The notes beneath the pieces were generated by a model. The model was not told the origin of the DNA. It searched no databases and saw only the letters and a program-made list of their open reading frames with translations. From Rhizobium sp. ZPR4 (GTDB taxonomy: Bacteria > Pseudomonadota > Alphaproteobacteria > Rhizobiales > Rhizobiaceae), in contig NZ_CP157971.1 of NCBI RefSeq assembly GCF_040215725.1, forward strand, positions 124,001 to 188,000: 64,000 bases of DNA, written 5' to 3'. Positions 52,698 through 59,799 of this stretch are shown piece after piece (the stretch's first letter is position 1; every line of letters begins with the position of its first letter). Position numbers and translations under genes: made by a program.

Positions 52698-52744
52698 TTA
52701 GCAGGGCACCGCGCTATGTCAGAAGGCGAGCTTCCAAAAGGAAA

Positions 52745-53200
52745 TCAATCCCTTAGTCTTGACCATTGATCCGGGGTCCAGCGATACCGAAGCTGTTCGC
52801 GATCTCCCAAAATGCGAGCTAGACGGACGGCAGTCCCGCCCTTTACCAGGACCGAACCGGCGTTGGCACCCGATGCACGGACAGAGATTCGGCACACGAA
52901 ATTAGGCAACTCCGTCTGTATTCTCGTCACCTGATAGCAGGACTCGATCTGGTAGCGGCCGCCATCACGACCCATCGATAAGTTGCTGTCTTGGACGGGA
53001 CCAAGCCGCTGGCGTCCGAATTCGGTGCCATACTCCAGCTGGCATTCGGCGATGTTTTCCCGATAGGCTTTGCAAGCTGCGAGGCTAAGATACGCGAACG
53101 GTACTGGCGGCTGTGGTCGGCCGCGCTCGACCTGATGACCACATCCTGCCAGCGCCAACATTGCTGCCAGAGATCCGAAGAGCTTCGCAAAAGTCCGCAT
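52745..53200 (-). CDS. lipoprotein, probable transfer-region envelope protein
   Basis: 151 aa. Signal peptide and lipobox MRTFAKLFGSLAAMLALAGCGH (Cys at 20). The mature part has CKAYRENIAECQLEY, ESCYQVTRIQTELPNFVCRI and a C-terminal beta-like region ending RYRWTPDQWSRLRD. AAGGTAG precedes the ATG. 11 bp after the upstream gene, so a two-gene minus operon upstream of virB1, possibly under box 5. Not recognised beyond being a lipoprotein. Confidence 0.68.
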   Translation of the reverse strand: MRTFAKLFGSLAAMLALAGCGHQVERGRPQPPVPFAYLSLAACKAYRENIAECQLEYGTEFGRQRLGPVQDSNLSMGRDGGRYQIESCYQVTRIQTELPNFVCRISVRASGANAGSVLVKGGTAVRLARILGDREQLRYRWTPDQWSRLRD

Positions 53201-53211
53201 GGTGCTACCTT

Positions 53212-53946
53212 CTATCTTGCCTGCCGATAGCCGGCCTGTTCCAGGGCTTCGAGGAAAAGATCACGGGCGAGCGCGCAATAGGGTGACGTTGCCTGAGCCA
53301 GGTGAAGCTGGGTGAGCACCAGTCCGAGATCGGAAACGGTCGTCACGACGTCCTTGAGGTCGCTGTTGAACCCGTCCCGCAACACCTCGCCGCTCGCGTG
53401 GCCTTTGACTTCGATCGCGTAGTCGTTGCGCGCGATGCTGTGCCAAAGCTCGATCGTGCCGGTTTCGCCCACCGCGCTTTCCGTGTCGCAGACGAGGAGG
53501 AGGGCGTAATCCGGATCGCGCATCGCGCTTTCCTCTATAGAGGTGTCCCCACGGAATTCCGTCAGCACCACCTCAGTGGCAAAGAGCATCAAGCGCTCGT
53601 TCACCAGGAGGCGCTTCTGGCCAAGCCGGACAAAGCCGTTCATGACAACGGAGCGGATTGCTGCGGGCGGAAGGTTTTCCGCGCAGTGTTCGCATATCGA
53701 TGTCAGTTGGCTATCGAGAAAGGCAAAGGTGCTGTGGAAGCGGTTGACGATGGATCGCTCAACATGTTCTGTTTGGCCGCCCAAGGCTTCGACGAAAGCG
53801 AACGCATCAAGTGTTTTGCGAGGCTTCGCGAGTACATCGCTCTCCGATGCGGAGCCCGGGTCCCCGACCAGGCTCGAAGGGCCAACGACGATAGCGGCAG
53901 ACCGCGTCTGTGCACCACAGCCCGGGCAGTCCGCTGAGAATGGCAC
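53212..53946 (-). CDS. hypothetical protein with N-terminal Cys pairs
   Basis: 244 aa beginning at GTG 53946 (AAGGA about 11 bases upstream). Two Cys pairs, ADCPGCGAQ at residue 7 and SICEHCAENL near 84, could make a zinc site. The rest is mixed alpha/beta (GQKRLLVNERLMLFATEVVL, then DPDYALLLVCDTESAVG, TVSDLGLVLTQLHLAQATSP). Cytoplasmic. First gene of the small minus-strand operon with the lipoprotein, about 107 bp from box 5. No family recognised. Confidence 0.6.
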   Translation of the reverse strand: MPFSADCPGCGAQTRSAAIVVGPSSLVGDPGSASESDVLAKPRKTLDAFAFVEALGGQTEHVERSIVNRFHSTFAFLDSQLTSICEHCAENLPPAAIRSVVMNGFVRLGQKRLLVNERLMLFATEVVLTEFRGDTSIEESAMRDPDYALLLVCDTESAVGETGTIELWHSIARNDYAIEVKGHASGEVLRDGFNSDLKDVVTTVSDLGLVLTQLHLAQATSPYCALARDLFLEALEQAGYRQAR

Positions 53947-54052
53947 TTTGTACCATTCCTTCGTCAGGAGGGATCGATTGTGTATCAGGGCAAACCCGCT
54001 TTCCGATTGAACGGCTTATTGCTCGACCGATCATATTGACGGACCGAAAAAC

Positions 54053-54068
54053 TTACACTGCAGTATAA
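54053..54068. promoter_or_regulatory. conjugation box 5 (TTACAC-TGCA-GTATAA)
   Basis: One mismatch between arms; plus strand reads TATAAT at 54064-54069. It lies 107 bp upstream of the minus-strand gene starting at 53946 and also faces the gene-free region to the right. Confidence 0.6.
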
Positions 54069-54479
54069 TTATCAGCGGCAAATGGTTTGCTCAAGCGGGA
54101 AAAGGAGAATGCCGTTTGCGGACGCCCGGAGCACTAAATCGGCGATTCCGTGGCCGCCATCGGGAGTGGATCGACGCGCCCCCAGGAGCGCAAACCGGCT
54201 CGAAAGTATCGCTTTACATCGTCCGACTGCGGATTTGCTCGCTGTCCGGCGACTGTCCAGCGTTGATGTTTACATATTCGGTTCGATCATAGGTCCAAAG
54301 CCTCGGAGCCGCAGCGCGAAGCTTTGTGCTCGCCCGACCATCGCCGTGACGCACGACGTTTGCGACCAGACCCGGCCGCCCGACTTGATGAACACCGGCA
54401 ACCATCGCCTTTCAGATGGAGCCGCATATTGCGGAAGCAAACGGCACCACTCGCAGGTCAATCGACGGAAGGCGCGGCG

Positions 54480-54840
54480 ATCACCGATCTTCCGATCCGC
54501 GATTTCACTCGTTGCTCACCGCACTCATTCTCTCGTTTGGGCCTTCCCCGATTGAGCGTGATCGCGTTTGAGCTCATCGCGGAGGAGCTCGTTTGCGGAT
54601 TCGCACATATCAGTATTCGCGCAATGACCGGTCCGCCCATTCACCCGTTCGCCGACGCGCAGATTTGCCGTATCGCGAGGTCACCGATCCACCTGTCTGC
54701 GCGTCGGCTTATTCGCTCATTGCACGCGGCGCGCACTCGCAGGTCCACTCATTCACCTGTTCGCTCATTCGCCGATGCGCGTAGTGGGCGAACCACCTAT
54801 TCGCCTGATCGCGAAAGCGCTTAGAGGCATGTTCGCTGAT
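54480..54840. repeat. irregular field of TTCGC-containing repeats
   Basis: Related units occur again and again, for example CACCCGTTCGCCGACGCGC (about 54646), CACCTGTTCGCTCATTCGCC (about 54753) and CTATTCGCCTGATCGCG (about 54799). Unit length is not constant and there are no spacer-repeat pairs, so it is not a CRISPR array. Confidence 0.5.
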
Positions 54841-54971
54841 CCCTGCCATTCCTACCGGGCGGCCACCCCCCGCTCCACCTCCCCTTTCCGGCTCCACTAG
54901 CGTCGCCGCCGGACATCGATCTCGGCCAGGCACCCGACCGAACGCGGATGCGGTTGGGCTCACTCAGACAC

Positions 54972-55012
54972 TCGCCCCTCGGGCGAAAACGGCTGTTGGT
55001 ATACCAACAGCC
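54972..55012. repeat. two adjacent palindromes, one 22 bp and perfect
   Basis: TCGCCC-CTC-GGGCGA at 54972-54986 is followed by a perfect 22-bp palindrome at 54991-55012 whose half is GGCTGTTGGTA. Perfect palindromes of this length are rare by chance. Confidence 0.75.
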
Positions 55013-55021
55013 TATCCTGCC

Positions 55022-55167
55022 ATCTCTCACCGAACCCATCTGGCCGCCGTGCCCGAGGCGCCCATGCTGTTGCGAGTCGCCAGACAAAGCAACAGCGGTC
55101 ACAGGCTGATTGCCTGTGACCCGCGCCGGAGGGACAGCACGGTGGCCAGATGGGTTCGGTGAGAGAT
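55022..55167. repeat. 31-bp inverted repeats enclosing a perfect hairpin
   Basis: Arms at 55022-55052 and 55137-55167 differ at one base (ATCTCTCACCGAACCCATCT... and its complement). Within the loop is a perfect 10-bp stem GGTCACAGGC-TGATT-GCCTGTGACC at 55097-55121. Confidence 0.8.
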
Positions 55168-55263
55168 ACTGAAGGAGCCGTCGTCGTGAGCTGCCGGGAT
55201 GGTCGTGACCGTAGGGAACGGGCATCGATGGCCGGCGAACGATGCGACGGAGAGCACACCGCA

Positions 55264-55450
55264 GGAGAGGAGGACCACCTGCGGCGGATGCCTAAAGCAT
55301 GAAGGCGCAGCGCAAGGTGATCCTCCTCTCCGTGTTGTTTGGGGAAGTCGCGGCAGCGTCCGCCTACCGGACCGAAAGGCCGTGCGGGTCTTTACCCGCA
55401 CCACAGGGAGAGGGGAGGTTGAGGGGAGAGGCGGCAAGTCTCTCCCCTCA
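55264..55450. repeat. three further inverted repeats
   Basis: GGAGAGGAGGACCACCT (55264-55280) pairs with its complement at 55315-55331 with one mismatch. GTGCGGGT-CTTT-ACCCGCAC forms a stem at 55382-55401. TGAGGGGAGAG pairs perfectly across nine bases at 55420-55450. None is followed by a T-run on the plus strand. Confidence 0.7.
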
Positions 55451-55533
55451 AGACCGCGTGCAGGCTCGATGCCGGGAAGCGGTCAAGCTCGCAGAAGAGA
55501 CGAGAGACGGCAAGAGCCGCCTCCCGTCCCGCA

Positions 55534-56019
55534 TCAATCGGAGACGACGTGTGCGATGCTGATCGCGATGTCCGCCTCATTGCGGATCGCACCGACGATC
55601 GGGGCGAGCGTGCCCAACTCATCCACGGTGAGTGCAACGAGTGTCGGATAGGCGACCTCTATGCCGTCGCAATCGGCGGAGAGCGCATTATGCCATTCGC
55701 CGCCGTTTACCCGGTACTCGTGAGTGTTGAAGTCGATTTCGAAATCATCGAGCAGTGTGATCAGGAAACGGGCAAAGCATTCCTCTTCGCCACGAAGCTG
55801 GAAGGCGACAAGACCTTCCTCGTCCGGCTCGCTGGCGAGCTGGCGCTCCAGCGCCGTTATGGATTGTACCCGCGCAATTGCCGCTTCCAGGCCGTTAACG
55901 AGCCCGTCATGCAGTTTGAGCAAGAATTCGTCCTCGCAGTCGATGCGATTTGCAAGGACGATGAGCCTCAAGCCCGCAAGCACTGCGAGTTGATGGACGT
56001 AGTACCAGGTATCGGACAT
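55534..56019 (-). CDS. acidic plasmid-backbone protein of unknown function
   Basis: 161 aa from ATG 56019, GGAG eight bases upstream. Hydrophobic helix near the start (HQLAVLAGLRLIVLANRI), then a strongly acidic, helical chain (DCEDEFLLKLHDGLVNGLEA) and FARFLITLLDDFEIDFNTHE. Preceded on its strand at 52-146 bp by leader element A, which is shared with the 54-residue gene at 56883. No family recognised. Confidence 0.7.
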   Translation of the reverse strand: MSDTWYYVHQLAVLAGLRLIVLANRIDCEDEFLLKLHDGLVNGLEAAIARVQSITALERQLASEPDEEGLVAFQLRGEEECFARFLITLLDDFEIDFNTHEYRVNGGEWHNALSADCDGIEVAYPTLVALTVDELGTLAPIVGAIRNEADIAISIAHVVSD

Positions 56020-56445
56020 ATCAGTGTCTCCTTTCCGTCTCTGACGAAAGGAGGCCGCACCGTAGCCGCGAGGGGTCAGGGATCGCGGAACGCGACCGCC
56101 AGCGGCGGCAAGCGGAGGAGCCGATTTTCTGACGATGGCCCGAAGGGACGGCGGCGGAAAATTGGAGGAGCCGCGCCGTCCGTGACGCCGGAGTGGCGGG
56201 TGCACAATGAGACGTCAGAGAGAGCTAGACCACGGCGCCGCAGGCGCCGTGTCCGTATCCGGCGTCCAGCCGGCCATGCAGTCTATCCTCGGCCATTGTC
56301 ATGGAACAGTGGCACGCCGGTCCGACAGCCGCGAGAGCGGGCGTCACCCGAATGGGACGAAACCCGCCAGGGGTTCGGTGAGCGACAGCGAATAGCACCG
56401 TCCGCCGCAGGCGGCTCGCCCGTCACGCACAAACCCATCATTGCA
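56020..56445. promoter_or_regulatory. leader region between 56019 gene and WGR gene
   Basis: 426 bp without a gene. Holds leader element A (56071-56165) and a GC-rich hairpin ACGGCGCC-GCAG-GCGCCGT near 56231-56250. Promoters for both directions must lie here. Confidence 0.5.
56071..56165 (-). repeat. leader element A (shared with 57101-57194)
   Basis: Ordered blocks GGGGTCAGGGATCGCG, GGAGCCGATTTTC and GAAAATTGGAGG recur as GGGGTCAAGGATCGCG, GGAGCCGATTTTG and CAAAATTGGGGG in element B. CCGATTTTC (56121) can pair with GAAAATTGG (56157). Confidence 0.7.
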
Positions 56446-56817
56446 ATGAATCAATCAACAGCGACCGATTCAAATATGTCGTTGGACGCAAAGTCTGGCC
56501 TGTCCGATTCTTGCATCATGATCGCACAGCCCTACCAGCTCTATGTCGAACGCACGGACGCCAGGAAGAACATGGCACGGTTCTATGCGATGTCGATCGA
56601 ACCGACGCTGTTCGGTGAGGTATGTGTCGTGCGCCGGTGGGGCCGCATCGGGTCAGGAGGGCAGAGGATGGTGCATCATTTCCAGAGAGAAGAGGAAGCG
56701 GTCGGCCTGTTCCTTGAACTTCTGCGGCAGAAGCGGAGGCGCGGATATTGTCCGAGATCGCATTTGACGCGATTGGCGACTGTCTCACCGATGGCGGAAG
56801 GATGTCCGGCGAAGTGA
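56446..56817 (+). CDS. WGR-domain protein
   Basis: 123 aa from ATG 56446; ATG 56518 (MIAQPYQLYVERTD) is an equally good start and leaves just the domain. The WGR domain spans YQLYVERTDARKNMARFYAM, CVVRRWGRIGSGGQRMVHHF and EEEAVGLFLELLRQKRRRGY, with the Trp-Gly-Arg motif that names it. WGR domains bind nucleic acid ends in PARPs and occur alone in bacteria. Small WGR proteins of this kind recur on rhizobial plasmids. No clear ribosome site. Confidence 0.85.
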   Translation: MNQSTATDSNMSLDAKSGLSDSCIMIAQPYQLYVERTDARKNMARFYAMSIEPTLFGEVCVVRRWGRIGSGGQRMVHHFQREEEAVGLFLELLRQKRRRGYCPRSHLTRLATVSPMAEGCPAK

Positions 56818-56882
56818 TGCTTCGAGCCAGACGCGCCAGTCGACCCGGCGCGTCAGGCTCGGTGACATGGCGAAAGCCGCCC

Positions 56883-57047
56883 TCAGAAGGGCGGCTCAGC
56901 GTCGATTGCGCCCTCCTGTTCGGCCATGATTACCGCCAACTCGGCGCAGGCGAGTTCCAGCTCGACCTTGATCTCGCGGCGTTCGTCGGGATACACGGCA
57001 TTTCGCAATTCGGCCCGCAGCTCTTCGATGTGTTGTTCTAGAAGCAT
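56883..57047 (-). CDS. 54-residue helical protein
   Basis: 54 aa starting at ATG 57047 with a strong ribosome site (AAGGAG, six bases). Sequence MLLEQHIEELRAELRNAVYP then DERREIKVELELACAELAVI, ending GAIDAEPPF: almost wholly amphipathic helix, acidic. Preceded at 54-147 bp by leader element B. Short length would let most gene finders skip it. Function unknown. Confidence 0.72.
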   Translation of the reverse strand: MLLEQHIEELRAELRNAVYPDERREIKVELELACAELAVIMAEQEGAIDAEPPF

Positions 57048-57442
57048 CGTCGTCTCCTTGACGTTTGTGAAAGACGACGCGCGCGGTCATGGGGGCGTGG
57101 CGGGGTCAAGGATCGCGTCAGCGACCGGCGGAGCCGGTGAGTGGGGGAGCCGATTTTGTCGGAGCGCAGGGTACCGGAGCGGAGGCAAAATTGGGGGCAC
57201 CGCTCGTCCTTGAGACCGGCATGCTCCCATGGCATCCTCGAACGGACTGAGCAGATATCTCCTCTCCGTATCGCACCCGAACGCGAGGACGGGCTCGATG
57301 CCCGTCTTCGGGTTATCTTACACCTGACCACGTGAATAACTGTGGAGATCCGGGCTTTCCTCGCCATTTGCCGTAGCGTGTCGATGACAGCGCCGATCGG
57401 CAATGGCAGGGATTCTGCATCTGACACGATGCGGAGAAGAAT
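57048..57442. promoter_or_regulatory. leader region between the 54-residue gene and HU
   Basis: 395 bp without a gene. Holds leader element B (57101-57194) for the minus strand and, on the right, the HU promoter and its GGAGAAGA ribosome site. Confidence 0.5.
57101..57194 (-). repeat. leader element B (shared with 56071-56165)
   Basis: See element A. The arms here are CCGATTTTG (57150) and CAAAATTGG (57186): compared with A both arms changed together (C-G to G-C), so pairing is kept. Confidence 0.7.
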
Positions 57443-57721
57443 ATGACGACTACAAACGAAATCGCCGACAAGATCGCAAGCGAGCATGGGCTGACCAAGG
57501 TTCAGGGCAAGGCCATCGTCGAGGCGGTAATCGCCTCTATTACCGCAGCCGCGGTTGCGGGTAACGAAACGTCGCTGCCCGGCTTCGGCAAGTTTAAAGT
57601 GAAGGAGACGCCTGAGCGCGAAGCGCGTAACCCGGCGACAGGTGCGACGATAAAGGTGGCCGCTGCCAAGAAGCTGGCGTTCACGCCGGCCAAGGCTCTC
57701 AAGGACGCGCTGAACAAGTAG
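57443..57721 (+). CDS. HU family DNA-binding protein
   Basis: 92 aa. The HU/IHF fold from MTTTNEIADKIASEHGLTKV through the signature GFGKFKVKETPEREARNPATGATI and the closing ALKDALNK. GGAGAAGA precedes the ATG. Nucleoid protein that bends DNA; plasmid-borne HU often helps replication or transfer. A bidirectional terminator follows at 57740. Confidence 0.95.
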   Translation: MTTTNEIADKIASEHGLTKVQGKAIVEAVIASITAAAVAGNETSLPGFGKFKVKETPEREARNPATGATIKVAAAKKLAFTPAKALKDALNK

Positions 57722-57739
57722 CCTGGTCGGCCAGGCAAA

Positions 57740-57770
57740 AAAATAGCCCGGCGCTGTGCCGGGCTATTTT
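57740..57770. terminator. bidirectional rho-independent terminator
   Basis: Perfect 13-bp stem AAAATAGCCCGGC-GCTGT-GCCGGGCTATTTT with T-rich flanks on both strands, between the convergent HU gene and the gene ending at 57786. GCCTGG-TCGG-CCAGGC (57721-57736) lies just before. Confidence 0.9.
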
Positions 57771-57785
57771 CGTTTTCGGTGTGCG

Positions 57786-58118
57786 TTAGCGAGCGGGTGT
57801 CCCGTTGATAAGATCCTGAATGATCGCGTCGCTGACGGCGTGATGCGCTTCGCGGGCATGATCGTCCAAGAGCTTGTGAAGAATGCCCGAGGCCAACGGT
57901 ATGAAGTCGAAACCGCGTGCGATTGCCGCGGTCCGCAGTAGCGACAGTGTTTCGAACTCGCGGAAGTCTGTCCCGAGCCAGAGTTCAAGATCCTCGCCAT
58001 CGGCGTCCGGAAATGCCTGGAGGAAGTACGTCTGAAGCGGTCGGTCGTAGCCGATGATGGCATCCGGGTCCGCATGGCGGGATGCGGTTCGGCTGACAGT
58101 GATCGTGTAGCGGCTCAT
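57786..58118 (-). CDS. conserved plasmid protein, unknown function
   Basis: 110 aa, GGAGACC before the ATG. Reads MSRYTITVSRTASRHADPDA, then DADGEDLELWLGTDFREFET and a helical C-terminal half (HKLLDDHAREAHHAVSDAII). Acidic and soluble. Cotranscribed with DUF736 (56 bp gap). I recall similar small proteins next to DUF736 genes on rhizobial plasmids, but no function is known. Confidence 0.75.
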   Translation of the reverse strand: MSRYTITVSRTASRHADPDAIIGYDRPLQTYFLQAFPDADGEDLELWLGTDFREFETLSLLRTAAIARGFDFIPLASGILHKLLDDHAREAHHAVSDAIIQDLINGTPAR

Positions 58119-58174
58119 GGCGGTCTCCTTTGGAATGGGGACGCCGGCCCCGATGTCGGGGCCGGCGGTCCGGT

Positions 58175-58498
58175 TCAGGCCGGGCTGTTCCAGAGGATGA
58201 CCTTCTTGCCGGGCTCACCGCCGGGCGCCGGGGCGACGTTGCCGAAGATCACGCCGATTTCGGGCGCTTCGAGCTTCGTGGAGATGTATTCCTCGCCTGT
58301 CTGGCGGGAAATGCGATTCCAGCCTGCGCCGATCTCGAAGCCGGTCTTGCGATGGATGATGCGATAGTCCGGAGCTTCTTCGCTCGCCTTGCTGGCGTTC
58401 GGGATGAGAGCAATCGGGGCGTTGACCCGGATGGTGGCGAAGATGCCTTCGAGAGTGCCGTCGGTCTTTTCGGTGAGGGTTGCGATCGTGGTAGCCAT
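58175..58498 (-). CDS. DUF736 family protein
   Basis: 107 aa, GGAGAC before the ATG. Begins TIATLTEKTDGTLEGIFATI and ends GEPGKKVILWNSPA, the typical DUF736 beta-rich protein found on plasmids of Rhizobiales and Sphingomonads. Function unknown; a single-stranded DNA-related role has been guessed. Preceded by a leader with several hairpins (58523-58662). Confidence 0.9.
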   Translation of the reverse strand: MATTIATLTEKTDGTLEGIFATIRVNAPIALIPNASKASEEAPDYRIIHRKTGFEIGAGWNRISRQTGEEYISTKLEAPEIGVIFGNVAPAPGGEPGKKVILWNSPA

Positions 58499-59075
58499 GG
58501 GATTGTCTCCTTCGTTGTATCGGGACCATTCCCGATGGCGCCAGAAGAAGGGGCTGTGCCGCAGGCGTCACCGAAGCTTTAGCGAAGGGGAACCCCCTTG
58601 CGGGGTTGACGCTGATCGCGGCCGGTCCCTTAGAAAGGCGACATAAAGAACGGGAATGGTCCTTGATTGCGACGTCGGCAGGAGACCTCACCGTGGCTGC
58701 CCTTTGCGGACCCGCGGAGTGCCACGCTCGTCGATTGCGTCGGTGAGTGTTCGGGTCAACGGATGCTGGCATTCAACCAGATGAACGCGGCGAGAGCGAC
58801 CATCAGTTCCAGTCCCATCGTCATTGTCAGAAATGGCTTCGGTGGGTGTGGCGCTCGAATTGCCGTACGCTGTGGCGGGACTACAGCTCGGTTGAAGTTG
58901 AATAAGGGTCACGACACCGGCTTGATTTCCAGGCATCGCTCTCGCGCCAATGATGATCCGGAAACGGTAGCTGCCGCAAACACTCGGCAGTCGGAGAGTC
59001 GCGTCGTGAGGACCGCCTCCAACGGAGAGGGAGCCGCCGGAGATGTCCCGCATGATCACCGCTTTCGATCGCGGC
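58499..59075. other. structured leader of the DUF736 gene and gene-free stretch
   Basis: 577 bp. GGACCATTCCCG (58523-58534) pairs with its complement at 58651-58662 and encloses AACCCC-CTTGC-GGGGTT (about 58601) and other stems. Opposed open frames of about 140 codons run through 58667-59110 on both strands; their sequences look unlike proteins and neither has a good start, so no gene is called. Confidence 0.5.
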
Positions 59076-59498
59076 TCAATCGAGGCGGTTGACCCGGCCG
59101 GATCTGCCACGCGCCTCCGCGAACAGCCTGGCGATCTTCACCATGAAGGGTTTGCTGAAGCGGCCGAGGACGTCCTGATCTGACTCGATGTACCAGGAGA
59201 GTTCGACGATGTCGTAATTGTATTCGTCGGCCATGATCCAGCACTGCTTCAGATCGCTTAAGCCCGCGCGCTTACGCTCGATCTCCGGGATCTCCAGAGC
59301 GGCCCGACCGGTCTGCGGCGACTGCGTGGTGATGGCGAGAAGGGCCAGATGGGTATTCCCATCGGAGGCGCTTCGGATGGCGATGACGACGCAGACCGGG
59401 CGCTGCTTGCGGCCTTCGGTTTCGCCGCGCTGCTGCTGCCAGGCCCAGAGATATGGATAGGAAATGACTTCGCCGGGCCGGAATTCACGGCTCATCAT
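59076..59498 (-). CDS. PemK/MazF-like toxin candidate of a type II TA pair
   Basis: 140 aa from ATG 59498 (GAAGG five bases upstream), overlapping the antitoxin stop by 14 bp. FRPGEVISYPYLWAWQQQRG and GRKQRPVCVVIAIRS resemble the N-terminal beta-barrel of PemK-like proteins, with QSPQTGRAALEIPE following. DLKQCWIMADEYNYDIVE is the conserved second half. Putative mRNA-cleaving toxin. Similar genes follow Phd-type antitoxins on rhizobial plasmids. Function inferred from fold-like pattern and partner. Confidence 0.72.
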   Translation of the reverse strand: MMSREFRPGEVISYPYLWAWQQQRGETEGRKQRPVCVVIAIRSASDGNTHLALLAITTQSPQTGRAALEIPEIERKRAGLSDLKQCWIMADEYNYDIVELSWYIESDQDVLGRFSKPFMVKIARLFAEARGRSGRVNRLD

Positions 59499-59745
59499 CG
59501 TAGCCTTCGCCGCGCGCCAGCCGATCGATCGCCTCGTCGAACAATTCCGCATGCTCGGCGGGCATCTCGGAGATATGATAGGCGCGGCGGGGATCGCCGC
59601 CCGTGCGCATGCGCTCGTAGTGCTCGTAACTCATCAGCACAAAGCGAGGCTTCTTGTGGCGGGTGAGCATGACCGGTTCGCGGCTTGCCGCATCGGTAAT
59701 ATCGCCGATCTGTTTGTTCAGGTCGCCTGTGGTGAACTGCTTCAT
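59485..59745 (-). CDS. Phd/YefM-type antitoxin
   Basis: 86 aa, GGAGG nine bases before the ATG. MKQFTTGDLNKQIGDITDAA, then EPVMLTRHKKPRFVLMSYEH, is the PhdYeFM DNA-binding fold; the C-terminal half (PAEHAELFDEAIDRLARGEG) would bind and block the toxin. Overlaps the toxin start, so antitoxin precedes toxin as usual. Upstream direct repeats at 59767-59790 are candidate autorepression sites. Confidence 0.88.
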   Translation of the reverse strand: MKQFTTGDLNKQIGDITDAASREPVMLTRHKKPRFVLMSYEHYERMRTGGDPRRAYHISEMPAEHAELFDEAIDRLARGEGYDDEP

Positions 59746-59766
59746 CGTTGCTGGCCTCCGCTAGAC

Positions 59767-59790
59767 TTCCATATATTCCATGTTTTCCAT
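59767..59790 (-). promoter_or_regulatory. three 9-bp-spaced ATGGAA repeats before the TA operon
   Basis: On the minus strand ATGGAA occurs three times at exact 9-bp spacing (59790, 59781, 59772), 22 to 45 bases before the antitoxin ATG in an AT-rich pocket. Candidate promoter/operator bound by the Phd-type antitoxin. Confidence 0.5.
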
Positions 59791-59799
59791 ATTTTCAAG

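Larger units (their letters stand above)
53947..55533. other. 1.6-kb gene-free region rich in repeats and hairpins
   Basis: No convincing gene. In order it holds box 5 (54053), an AAAAGGAG ribosome-site-like sequence before a 148-codon frame from 54109 that looks unlike a real protein, an irregular field of TTCGC/GCGA repeats (54480-54840), and a dense set of perfect inverted repeats (54972-55450). Such a stretch between transfer and backbone genes is a natural place for oriT or a replication/incompatibility locus, but neither nic-site nor iteron consensus was identified. Confidence 0.6.

Noticed and set aside
54109-54555. 148-codon frame after box 5 with AAAAGGAG before its ATG
   Set aside because: Ribosome-site spacing is only one or two bases, sequence is Arg/Ser-rich and low in protein-like pattern, and it runs into the repeat field. 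A faint resemblance to a nucleotidyltransferase FGS motif was not enough.
54480-54840. CRISPR-like array
   Set aside because: Units vary in length and sequence, there are no uniform spacers and no cas genes.
55299-55562. 87-codon frame in the hairpin region
   Set aside because: Crosses three perfect inverted repeats and has no ribosome site or family-like sequence.
58667-59110. Two opposed 140-codon frames
   Set aside because: Neither has a good start signal or a recognisable family; mutually antisense.
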